From: Phoronis ovalis
Taxonomy: Eukaryota; Phoronida; Phoronidae
Reading direction: 5' to 3'
Length of the DNA stretch: 11,762 nt
Assembly: GCA_028565635.1 (NCBI GenBank)
Contig: JAOXYB010050480.1
Span: 1-11,762, forward strand
Shown here: piece after piece, positions 1-8,195 of the stretch
How positions within the stretch are numbered: position 1 is the first letter of the stretch
Layout of the letters: each line of letters starts with the position of its first letter
Notes under the pieces: model-generated
The model's input: only the letters and a program-made list of their open reading frames with translations
What the model was told of the DNA's origin: nothing
Database searches by the model: none
Program-made: the position numbers and the translations under genes

Positions 1-239
1 AGTAACATTTTTTTGTAAAATTACTTAATCAAGACATTTGCAATGTCAGATGCTCGTCTCATCTAATCAGATCAAGTCCTAGGTTGCATGTGATTTGCAG
101 CCCTGGTGGGTAGTCACTTGTTGAAATCTTACATATGTAAAGCAAAACATCAAATACAATAAAACTTGAAGATGTGGATCATCATTTGACATATTCTTTA
201 ATGCTTTTCTAAGTATTTCTTAGTACTCAACCACCTTTT

Positions 240-720
240 GTTATTTGAACAATCTAGTCAGCACTGCAGCTTGCTGGTAAGCGGCATAACTTGACGTACC
301 CTCTTGGGCACAAACATAGCCACCTCTCAGCCATTTTGGAAGTGATCTGTGTCAGAATTACAATTGACCTGCAGGATGATCTGTACTTACATCATATCAA
401 ATATGAAGCTGATCAGATAACAATTGAGTCAGTTATTGTGAGAAAGTATAATGCACAAAAAATGTCGATTAGGATCGGTATTTGACCCACTTTTCAGGGT
501 CATTTTAAAATGTCACCTAGCCTATTATGCACACCAATCTAGTCTTATTGAATCCACCTTCAAATCATCCAGGCAATGCTTCGCCTTTCTGGTATGCAAT
601 GCAAAGTAATGTGCCCTCTCATCAACAAACATGGCCACCAAGCACGTTGGCGTATATTTACCAAGTATCAAATATGAAGCTGATCAGATAAAAACTGGAA
701 GTAGTCTAGATCAAAATCAT
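240..720 (+). repeat. Diverged direct repeat, two copies
   Basis: Two related copies lie in tandem, roughly 240-450 and 536-720. The strongest match is an identical 25-bp block at 396-420 and 667-691, beginning ATCAAATATGAAGCTGATCA. Weaker matches precede it: CTGGTAAGC at 274 pairs with CTGGTATGC at 589, and CCCTCTTGGGCACAAACAT pairs with CCCTCTCATCAACAAACAT. The spacing is 315 bp at the left end and 271 bp at the right, so the first copy carries about 45 extra bases in its middle (near 345-390). A 64-codon open frame at 291-485 lies inside copy one, is not conserved in copy two and does not look like a protein. The family is unknown to me; it is probably a dispersed interspersed repeat. Nothing recognisable lies in 1-239. 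Confidence 0.65.
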
Positions 721-740
721 ATGTAACCAGCACTTTGACC

Positions 741-1215
741 TGTACTTAGACAATTTATTAAGACTGGACATTACCTGCATAGAACTTTGATTACATGACT
801 TTGTGTTGCCAAGATATCAGTATTTAAAGTTTAGATGATGTCCAGTTTCCTTTATCATATTCAATCATTCATCAATTATTAATAATAATTAACTTTGGCC
901 AAAATGGCTAACCCAACAGACTTCATATTTGACACAAGTATGTCTTACATTTGTCCAAAGTGAGCAACTAAATAGGTCATTCCAGTAAATTGAAAGGGAG
1001 TGTTTTTTAATATAATGTGTCAAACAGTTTTAATTGTATGGATATTTTTTTTCTATCACAATTTCTGCCTCCAAAATTCACAACAAATACCTTGACCCTA
1101 TTTTCATAAAAGACTAATTAATGGATATTACAATTCATTTATTTTTAAATGGGAAATTGGCATTTGTAAAAAAAAATGCAAATTAGTACTATAGCTAAAA
1201 ATTAATTCTTTGTCG
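741..1215. other. AT-rich stretch, nothing recognised
   Basis: This stretch has no open frame of useful length on either strand and no convincing exon with paired splice sites. It contains several A/T homopolymer runs, for example near 1050 and 1168, and one AAAATGGC-type word near 901 that recurs in the repeats to the right. I see no gene or defined repeat in it. Confidence 0.5.
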
Positions 1216-1900
1216 ATCAATATTGTTTAAAAGTTGGTTCCTTAACGGCAACAACTTTTGTTCACTTTTTAGGAGTATTCAAAGTTTACATGTTAGTTTG
1301 TTTTTCTGCTAAAATAGTCATAATAATCACTGAATAATTAGCTGATTTAACAGGTTGCCGTATAAACAACAAAAAGCACAAATATTTGTTTGTGGAATCT
1401 GTATACATCAATGAGTTTTATAAAATATAGGTTCTGAACATTTTCAGACAAATAAGAACTTTTTATTATCCCCAGGGACAGATTTCAAATTAACTAAGTC
1501 TCACCATTGGTAGTGGTACATTTTGATCAACATTGTTTAAAGGTTTGTTGCTTGCCAGCAACTTTTGCCACCTTTTGTGAGTGTTTTGGTGTATTCGAAG
1601 AATATTTTTAATTATTGTCATTTTATGAGTTAGTATTTATGCTACAACTCCATGAAAATATCCAGAAAAACTGAGCAGATTTAACAGGTTGCCTTGAAAA
1701 TGCAAATAAGTAAAAACACATATTTGATGGAATGTGTACATATCAAACTTAGATACATTTCTGAACAACTTTCTTTTGTTTGTTTTTTGAGTGTTCTAAG
1801 GATGTTAAAAATCCAATTAATTATTCAGAAAACAAGTTTGAAAATTAGAAGATTTAACAGGTTTAGTAGAGGCAAATCTGAAGTGACCAACTCACTGTAT
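1216..1900 (+). repeat. Tandem modules of about 307 bp, two plus a partial third
   Basis: Copy one (about 1216-1455) and copy two (about 1523-1775) align along most of their length. Landmarks in order are ATTGTTTAAA at 1223 and 1530, CAACTTTTG at 1251 and 1559, GATTTAACAGGTTGCC at about 1344 and 1678, and a GTGGAATCTGTATACATCA-like block against ATGGAATGTGTACATATCA. A third, poorer copy begins near 1781 (TTTTTGAGTGTTCTAAGG) and keeps GATTTAACAGGTTT near 1853. The open frame at 1694-1936 runs across copies two and three, has no homologue in copy one and is not treated as a gene. These modules adjoin the outward tail of the inverted repeat and may belong to the same interspersed unit, but I could not align the two module types to each other. 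Confidence 0.6.
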
Positions 1901-1939
1901 TCAAGGTTTAAAGATGGTTTTGATATTTTTGGGTGAATT

Positions 1940-2600
1940 GTAAAACAACTGGCAGGGTATACCTACAAAAGTGTGAGCTTACTCCACCAGGTGACACTAT
2001 TCAAAATGGCCACCAGAATCATCAAAATTGCTACTGTGCACAACCCAGAGGTCGTTGCAACAATCAGAAGCATGTTTTAGGTGTTGATGAGTTTATGCAA
2101 AGTTAATCAGATAATATAATCAAAATGGCCACCACTAAAATCCAACATGCCCACCACAAACTCAGAATGTTTATATCGCGGTTTTCAGTTATTCTATAAA
2201 TGTTATCTTAGAGACAAGGAATGGTTTTATGGAAAACAAATTCATTTGATAGCATTTAAACAGTCACAGGGTATACTATGAAGAAAAAGCAGCACTATTT
2301 TTGTAGCACTATTCCAGATAGCCGCCATAATCCACATAATTGCCACTGAGAAATCAACAGCATCAAAAAGTAAGTACTTGGTTTTGATGATGTTTAATAG
2401 AGGTAACCAGATAATATCAGATTGTAATTCAGAATGACAACCATTATATTCCAATATGGCCGCCAAAATATTAATATTTCGGCTTTCCAAAGAAATGGTG
2501 TTTTGGTGACTAAACATAGGTTTGTGGGTATGGCAATGAGATTAAAACATTTTCCTAGAGTATAATGTGAAGTAATAGCAGTTATTAAGTGATGTCAAAA
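1940..2600 (+). repeat. Second set of about 300-bp modules with ATGGCCRCC words
   Basis: Modules begin near 1945, 2258 and 2550, marked by GGGTATAC or AGTATAAT at 1957, 2270 and 2562. Copies one and two share GACACTATTCAAAATGGCC against AGCACTATTCCAGATAGCC (1994 and 2306), then ATTGCTACTG against ATTGCCACTG, then CAGATAATAT (2109 and 2409), then a second ATGGCCACC/ATGGCCGCC word (2126 and 2456). Each module therefore contains two copies of a word close to CAAAATGGCCRCC. The modules form the non-coding tail of the left arm of the large inverted repeat, and diverged counterparts occur in the right arm near 4060-4592. I know no family name for them. That word also resembles the core recognised by the YY1 factor, which may be chance. 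Confidence 0.6.
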
Positions 2601-3120
2601 GACATACTTTAAAAATACACGTTTAATTATCAATATGGCCAAACTACTTGCAAAACCACATGTATGGCTATGTCATGTACTTGACACATTTATCTCAAAA
2701 AAAGTTTTAAAAATTACTCCAATTACACATATGATTGTGCTTCAATATGACACCTTCCCATCGCTACATTGCATATATTGAGTACTGTCAATTGTCCTCA
2801 TAGTCTAAGTATCTTCAGCAGGGGTTAAAGCTCTAATTGATTCCTTAAATATATTACATAGCTTTCAGGTAGACCAGCCTTCTTGCAACAAATTGGTTGC
2901 CAGCTTCCATGCATCGGTGAGCTGCCATCCACAGTCAAGTGGAGATGGTGCATCATCAGGATTTTCATAGTTAAGTTGTATGTACACCTGATAATTAGCC
3001 CTAGTGACCTGCAGCCGTGGGAATCAGTGTCAGGAGGAATTCTCAGAGTGGTTTTCTTCTTCATGTTTCTCCATTTGCTTGCTCTGGCTTGGGCAAGGCT
3101 TGAATTGAACACAGACACAG
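2051..3120 (-). repeat. Left arm of a 2.5-kb inverted repeat
   Basis: Reading this arm forward and the 3442-4592 arm as its reverse complement gives a continuous alignment with many substitutions and small gaps. Matching landmarks, outside to inside, are TCGTTGCAA (2052), GAGTTTATG (2090), TTAATATTTCGGCTTTC (2470), CACGTTTAATTATCAAT against CATGTTTAATTATCAAT (2617), CACATGTAT (2657), ATGATTGTGCTTC (2731), ACAAATTGGTTG (2888), CATCATCAGGATT (2950), and CATGTTTCTCCATTTGCTTG (3062). The arm is composed of the decayed 3' coding end of a repetitive unit, antisense here, followed by its tail. Divergence and independent indels show that the inversion or double insertion is old. Confidence 0.85.
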
Positions 3121-3125
3121 AAGCC
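2808..3125 (-). pseudogene. Decayed coding remnant in left arm, minus strand
   Basis: On the minus strand one frame reads ASKWRNMKKKTTLRIPPDTD. After a frameshift near 3018 a second frame reads RANYQVYIQLNYENPDDAPS and then DCGWQLTD. A second shift returns to a frame reading WQPICCKKAGLP and finally LTPAEDT with a stop. The right-arm copy encodes the same peptide in the same order (KWRNMKKSTLRILPDNDSH, then RAHYNLYIHIFYNNPDD), so the shared protein signal is real although both copies are broken. The layout (proline/threonine linker, R-A-x-Y-Q block, G-W block) resembles the C-terminal part of large uncharacterised proteins common in mollusc and cnidarian genomes, which I believe are of mobile-element origin; that link is from memory. 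No function can be assigned. The open frame on the opposite strand (2883-3173) is a shadow. Confidence 0.6.
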
Positions 3126-3142
3126 AACACAATTCTTATGAG

Positions 3143-3803
3143 CATTATTTTTCAGGCAGAAATGCTGACTTAGATGACACAGTTGTTTTGGATGATGAAG
3201 ATACGCATGCTATTGTACTTTCTGCTTGTGAAGTGTAGAGGATCCAGAATATAAAAAGAAAGCATGTTATATATAGCTGTAAGGATCTCTGTTCACAAGA
3301 GTTATTGTACCACTGCATGTCTTCACCGCAATGATGTACCTACTGCTTTCTTTCAAAGTGCCATAAAGTCGGGAGAAGGTTTCTCCCTTCGGATTCATCT
3401 GGCAGTTCCTTTTCCAATAACATAGTTCACCATGGGATATTGATACAAAGACAAGTTCAGCCCAAACCAGAGCAAGCAAATGGAGAAACATGAAGAAATC
3501 CACTCTGAGAATCCTTCCTGATAATGATTCTCATAGAATGAAGATTGCTAGGGCTCATTATAATCTGTACATACACATTTTCTACAACAATCCTGATGAT
3601 CCTTCATCTTTATTTGACTATGGAAGGCAGCTTAGCGACTGAGGCAATCAACCAATTTGTTACAAGAAGCTAATCTGCCTGCAACGCGATGCAGTATAAT
3701 TTAGGAATCAAGAGCTTTGACCCCTTCCGAAGATACAGAATCGGATTCTTGAAGTGAATCGGACTCTGCATGTGAGTCAGACTTAAACTTTGATGACATT
3801 TGA
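3143..3803 (+). pseudogene. Longer decayed copy of the same coding unit, plus strand
   Basis: This copy starts in the loop of the inverted repeat and runs into the right arm. Segments on the plus strand are: 3164-3235, ADLDDTVVLDDEDTHAIVLS followed by ACEV and a stop; 3301-3327, VIVPLHVFT, continued one frame over at 3330-3390 as NDVPTAFFQSAIKSG; 3451-3639, TSSAQTRASKWRNMKKSTLR through RAHYNLYIHIFYNNPDD to a stop; and an acidic serine-rich tail, PSEDTESDS then SESDSACESDLNFDDI, ending at the stop at 3801-3803. Several stops and frameshifts make it non-functional. The order acidic DDxDTxxxVL segment, L-H-x-F-T-G-C-D-like block with AFF, then the R-A-x-Y block, matches a pattern I recall from uncharacterised metazoan proteins linked to repeats. 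The GC of the block appears to have been lost through a small deletion at about 3328. The left copy lacks everything upstream of the NSSLAQARASKW block. Confidence 0.55.
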
Positions 3804-4592
3804 CAATACTCAATACTTGCAATGTAGTGATATGAAAATATCATACTGGAAGCACAATCATTGTTTCTGACATTTAGTGTGATTTATAAAACTTTTTCTA
3901 AGATGAATGTGTCCAGTACACGCCACAGCTATACATGTGGTTCTGCAAGTATTTTGGCCATCTTGGATTGTATTATTGATAATTAAACATGTATTTTTAA
4001 AGTCATCGGAAATCGATTACTGACAGTTATTACTTCATATATACTCTAGAAATGTATTTCAATTCCCTCAAAGTGAATTTGCCATACCTACAAGCCTACG
4101 CTTAGTTACCAAAACAACATTTGAATGCAAAAATGAAAGCCGAAATATTAATATTAAAATAAAATTCTGATATTCTGATATTCTAGCTAATGATATTATC
4201 TGGTTATCTCTAATAAGTATCATCAGAGCCAAACAATTACCTATGTATGCTGTAGTGACTTCAGTGGGCCAGCCCAGTGGCAATTATGTGAATTCCGGTT
4301 GCCAGTTTGCATAGTGAGCACTACAAAAAATGGCTGTTTTTTCTTCACAGTATACTCTGTGATTGTTTAAATGCTATCAGATGAATTCGTTTTCCACATA
4401 AAACAATTAACATCAACAAAATAGCATTTATACAATAAATGAAAGCCGGGATATCACCATTCCGAGTTTCAGGTGGCCATGTTGGCTTTAAAAGTGGACA
4501 TTTTGAAATTTTAATCTTATATTATATGATTAACTTTACATAAACTCAGCAACATCAAAAACATCCTAACATACTTTCCAGTATTGCAACGA
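3442..4592 (+). repeat. Right arm of the large inverted repeat
   Basis: This is the reverse-complement partner of the left arm, with sense orientation reading right. Its inner part is coding remnant up to the stop at 3801-3803 and its outer part is the roughly 790-bp tail. Indels distinguish it from the left arm. It retains a TCGGATTCTTGAAGTGAATC-type acidic-repeat block near 3741-3780 that the left arm lacks, and it has a short duplication, GATATTCT repeated at 4169-4185. The minus-strand open frame at 4068-4283 lies in the tail and is not supported as a gene. The arm ends about 14 bp before the stop codon of the minus-strand DED reading frame, so the repeat abuts or invaded the 3' part of that gene. 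Confidence 0.85.
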
Positions 4593-4700
4593 TGTAATTT
4601 GTAACTTATTTGAATGAAAATTCCAGTATCAGAAAGATAAATTGTAACCCACTCTCAGAAAATCTTGGATCCGACACTGGATCAGCACTTACTGTCATAC

Positions 4701-4873
4701 CTGATTTTCTCCCACACTCCTGAATAAGTTTCACTATATCAGGTCGTTTAATTGTTTGAAACAGGTATACAAGTGTTCCATAACCACCACATTTCCAACT
4801 GACTTGTTCTCCACTTGATTCAAGTTTACCAATTAATTCGGGAAAGCTGATTACTTTTTCTCCTTCAGATTTT
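4701..4873 (-). CDS. DED-protein gene, exon 2 (C-terminal half of DED)
   Basis: This minus-strand exon follows the acceptor TATATTTTAG (cut after 4874) and completes the split codon AC|A left by the exon at 5614-5759, so the join is in phase. It encodes TKSEGEKVISFPELIGKLES, then SGEQVSWKCGGYGTLVYLF, then QTIKRPDIVKLIQECGRKS (residues 49-106 counted from Met at 5759). FPELIGKLESSG fits the middle helices of a death effector domain. YLFQTIKRPDIVKLI fits the last helices, with R92 and D94 in the position of the DED RxDL motif. DEDs mediate homotypic binding in death-receptor and caspase-8-type complexes in the cytosol. Two donors are possible: CAG|GTATGA ending the exon at 4701 (phase 1), or ACA|GTAAGT ending it at 4693 (phase 0). 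If neither is used, the frame stays open to a TAA at 4606-4608. Exon 3 was not found. The domain call is by pattern, without alignment. Confidence 0.75.
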
Positions 4874-5613
4874 CTAAAATATATTTAATTTACATGATTA
4901 TATAAAATTGCATGGTATGTATCGTTCATTCTATGAATTTATTCAACGTTTAGTTTGCGATCAAATTCAATTATACATGCATAAAGATATATAAAGCTAT
5001 AGTCAATCAGGTTATACTCATGTTAAGCTAACAGTATCGTGCTGCAGATTGTAGTGTTTTTATGTAAATGTAAACAGCTGTGTATGGACACATATATTTG
5101 ACAGCAGTTATATTCTTATGTATTTGTACATGGTACCTAAATAACATGGAAATCATTATAAAGTTAAGATAACACTATATTATGTCACAAGAGTTGCATC
5201 ACTGAGAAAAAAAATGTTTTACTTTATTTTTGTAATAATAAATAAAAGAAAAATACAGATCTGACCACTGTAAATTATAGTATCCTGAACTTTGTAATGA
5301 CAATATTTGCGTTGATTTTCTTTAATACTTAAATACATGTTGAGTGTCCGAAATCAAGGCGAGAGTGAGTTACCTGGTGTTCGGTTGTTTGTACATTATA
5401 AACAGTGAAGCAACTGTTTGCTAAGAAATTTGACAATGTCGTCATAGCCTATACTTATACTTTGCCATCTTTTTTGTAATTATCGGACTTGCCCTTTTTA
5501 CTCATGTAAGATATCACATCTCTCTCCCGGGTAAGCCTATTATTTTGTTTTCAATGGGCCTACGAACATGAGATCTTTGTTCATATTCATGCTTTGCTGC
5601 AACAACTACTTAC
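4874..5613 (-). other. Intron of the DED gene
   Basis: This 740-bp intron has a perfect GTAAGT donor at 5613-5608 and a TTTTAG acceptor at 4874, interrupting a codon after its second base. Its interior is AT-rich with no open frame in the coding direction that fits. A small cassette-like segment on the minus strand (acceptor CTTAG near 5433, donor CCAG|GTAACT near 5380) is open in one frame, but the flanking exons already join perfectly without it. Otherwise I see nothing in it. Confidence 0.7.
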
Positions 5614-5759
5614 GTAAGATAAGGTTTACACAGAAGATTGATATCTGCTAGCTCTTCAGAGCTTAAAGAACGATTTATGTTGAACAACAACAGGACATGA
5701 AGTTCCTCTTTCCTCTTCGTGATATCTTTCTCATGTTCACCACCAAATGCAGTCGCCAT
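5614..5759 (-). CDS. DED-protein gene, exon 1 (start and N-terminal half of DED)
   Basis: The exon encodes MATAFGGEHEKDITKRKEEL, then HVLLLFNINRSLSSEELADI, then NLLCKPYL, and ends in AC before the consensus donor GTAAGT. LHVLLLFNINRSLSSEELADINLLC (residues 20-44) fits helices 1-3 of a death effector domain, with the acidic pair E35-E36 where DEDs carry their helix-2 acidic residue. Joined to the exon at 4701-4873 this gives a complete DED of about 80 residues starting near residue 18. Met at 5759 has a good context (GCAATGG). The frame is, however, open upstream to 5816 and reads protein-like (DYVDKTEIDYELLYRNYA), with an AG at 5815-5814. The exon may therefore be internal and start at 5813, with Met being residue 19. 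A TAG at 5819-5817 closes the frame. A whole FADD-, caspase- or cFLIP-like protein cannot be distinguished from this piece alone. Confidence 0.78.
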
Positions 5760-6060
5760 TGCATAATTCCTGTAAAGTAGTTCATAGTCAATCTCAGTCT
5801 TGTCTACATAATCCTGCTATAATGATCATGCCCCAGACATTGTTAAAAACTGTTAATGGTTTTAATAGTAATAGGTCCTAGCACAGATATCTAACCTATT
5901 GCATTAGGGTATCAGCTTCTCTCCAGTGTTAGGTTATATGTCAAAAAAATGCTACGGAATGTCTTACCTGCGTCAAACACCCACTATATTCCAGTGAAAT
6001 CACACAGGATGTATTCCTGTAAAATCGGTGTTCTTTTCGTAAAATTCCAGTGAAATCGCT
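5760..6060 (-). promoter_or_regulatory. 5' side of the DED gene, possible leader exon and splice sites
   Basis: A strong donor, GACGCAG|GTAAGA, lies on the minus strand with the last exon base at 5968. Acceptor-like AGs follow at 5815-5814 and 5771-5770. Splicing 5968 to 5769 would remove 198 bp and place an in-frame TGA just upstream of Met 5759, making that Met the first usable start. Splicing 5968 to 5813 would join open frames instead. Just upstream of the donor, the word ATTCCAGTGAAATC occurs twice (5989-6002 and 6046-6059). An out-of-frame ATG at 5764-5762 opens a 29-codon frame overlapping the main start. No TATA box or initiator could be assigned. Confidence 0.35.
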
Positions 6061-7865
6061 TATGAATGGTTGCGTGTGGACGACTGTGATAAGGTGACTT
6101 GTTACTTAACACATCTGTTATGGGTTAATCTGAATTAACGCTCAACATGCAGTTTACCCAGAAGTGATCGACAGGCAGATAAGACTCATAGCCATTAAGC
6201 CATTACAGGCAGTCGAACTTAAAGAGAAATGAATGCGACATTAAGGTCTTAAGCTGTACTCTGGTTAAAGTTTTTAATATATTAATACATTCTTCAAAGA
6301 TGAAAACCTGACGTATTTCCACTCCAATTGTTCTGATGCAGTTATTTATCATTTAGTCTAATTGAATAAAAAAACAATAAGTTCATGACCTTAACAATAG
6401 GCGTGCACTTTTCTATATTTCCTTTTTTTCCTAAAGACGATTAGTGACTGTTATAAATGAAAAAAGAGATAAGAAAAAAACTGTGAAATAACGACAAAGT
6501 AATCTTGGCATAATTCAAAATTTTAACTTTCCTTTATCCTGTAACATGTTATAGAGTTGCATGTCTTGTTTCTACGTCCAGGTCATTTTGCTACTGTGAA
6601 GTTAAGTACATTATTTGCATTGCCTGTAATAATCTCACGTGAATCTAACTGATGAGCAATTCCATTCTGTATGCCAGTGGTATGGCAATAGTTTCCTATT
6701 TTCAACATCTAATGTACATTCTACAGTAATCAAAGAGGAATACGTATCTTTCCTTAAGACAAATTAACGCAATATAATTATATTAGGGACCTTATATTAT
6801 GTACCGGAGTATTTGTTCGACCGGTCAGGAAACAAGTACTTACTATCATTTAGAGTATACAAGCATGTTCACGAACATATATGTGATCTAGAGATGTTGC
6901 TTTTAAATCCAACTTTGTAAAAATGTAGCTAACAGACCTATTATAGTCATGTAGTAATATTGAGATTAAGATAATTTCCAATCCAATATGGCGACAAGCA
7001 CTTGTGCCTAATCTATTAATAAATACAATTTGACAAAAGGTTTAATACGTCATATGTATCTGCTCATGCGCGGTACAGGTAGCCATGACCCGCTGAACAA
7101 ATATTTCTTTTCGCACACAATACAATGTGCTTTTGAATGATCGCTCTGTGTTTTCTTTCAATTTACTATGAGCAATTAATTGAACACAGTTTACGCATTA
7201 AGTGCAAGTTAAAGTGTCATAGAATGTTGATCAACTCACGTAATAGGTAATAACAAATATTAATTCTTACCATATACTTCTGTCACAGAAAATGATAATA
7301 TGTAATATATAATATAACACAACACCTTCTGAAGCGCGTAACAGTGTGCCTTATAAAATACCTTTGAAGCGATGAACGGTGTTTGTATCAGGTGTCTATT
7401 GCCTGTGTGTATTTACTTTGTTTAATTTGTTAGTTTAATTAATTAACAACACCATACCTATTAAATTGTTCTAATTGTTTACATCATAACTTTGTCAAAC
7501 CCTAATGTTTTATTGTCAAAATTTAATTGTTGCAATTAATAAACCTAATGTATAGAATAGAGTTGTCGAACATATATTTAACCGCTATCATGAAGTGGGT
7601 CATACAGTAAACAGGTTAAGGAAAATTGTTAAAGTACTTCCGGACACCGCACAGGAATTCCAGGATTAGAATCCGAAATCCTTGATCTCATCCCGCCCCT
7701 CTTTTTACTCCTTTTATGTCCATTTAAGACAACTTGGGCAACTAAATGTTAACCTTAACCTATATATGTTTAATAAATGATTACTTACCGTATTTTTAGT
7801 GTAAAGTTCAGAAATGTTTTCACCTGTTTTTTCTATAGGGTGTGTATATATGGGATATTTTCAGG
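6061..7865. other. Long non-coding stretch upstream of the DED gene
   Basis: No exon or gene is recognisable on either strand. Features seen are minor: GTTAATCTGAATTAAC near 6124 (short inverted repeat), a perfect 14-bp palindrome AATATAATTATATT at 6771-6784, and TTAATTAATTAA at 7435-7446. Isolated minus-strand donor-like sites occur at about 7272 (ATATG|GTAAGA) and 7792 (TACG|GTAAGTAA). Either could end a distal non-coding leader exon of the DED gene, but nothing else supports that. The stretch probably contains the promoter, which I cannot place. Confidence 0.4.
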
Positions 7866-8195
7866 GGAATATGCCCATGGTTAAGCTTTCTGTATCTTGG
7901 GATTTAAAGCTGTGGGATTATAAACAACTATAACACTTAAACTGCCTTAACAATAATAAAAGCAAACTGTTCAAAATGACCCATTTTGTTTCTTGATACA
8001 CGTCAGTGGTATAATATCAAGGTTTCAATAGCACTACTGATATTTCGGGTGCCGCATCACCATGGGTAAGTTTTTTTTCCACCTTGGGATTTAAACCTCT
8101 GGGATTATAGATAATTATAGAAAGCAAACTGATCATGCACGTTAGTAGTGTGATATCAAGGTTAAAATAGCAATATTGATGCTACTGATAACTTC
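7866..8195 (+). repeat. Tandem duplication of about 186-bp period, two diverged copies
   Basis: Copy one (about 7866-8042) and copy two (about 8053-8193) share landmarks in the same order: CCATGGTTAAG against CCATGGGTAAG (7874, 8060), CTTGGGATTTAAA (7897, 8082), TGGGATTATA (7914, 8099), AAAGCAAACTG (7960, 8122), CACGTCAGTGGTATAATATC against CACGTTAGTAGTGTGATATC (7999, 8138), and AATAGCACTACTGATA against AATAGCAATATTGATG. Copy two is about 25-30 bp shorter because of a deletion after the GATTATA block. There is no coding signal. The family is unknown. Confidence 0.7.

Noticed and set aside
1694-1936. 80-codon plus-strand open frame
   Set aside because: It spans two repeat modules, is not open in the related module at 1216-1455, and has low-complexity composition.
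2242-2517. 91-codon minus-strand open frame
   Set aside because: It runs through the tandem non-coding tail modules and is not preserved in the right-arm counterpart.
2883-3173. 96-codon plus-strand open frame
   Set aside because: It lies antisense to the left-arm coding remnant. The peptide conserved between both arms is on the other strand, so this frame is a shadow.
4068-4283. 71-codon minus-strand open frame
   Set aside because: It lies in the non-coding tail of the right arm, is not open in the left arm, and has no domain pattern.
5380-5433. Possible cassette exon in the DED intron
   Set aside because: It is bounded by plausible splice sites and open in one frame, but the flanking exons already join in phase to form a complete domain.
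6003-6059. Coding exon upstream of the donor at 5968 (open frame after TAA)
   Set aside because: The reading frame is short and lacks an ATG, and much of it is a local duplication of ATTCCAGTGAAATC. Treated at most as leader sequence.
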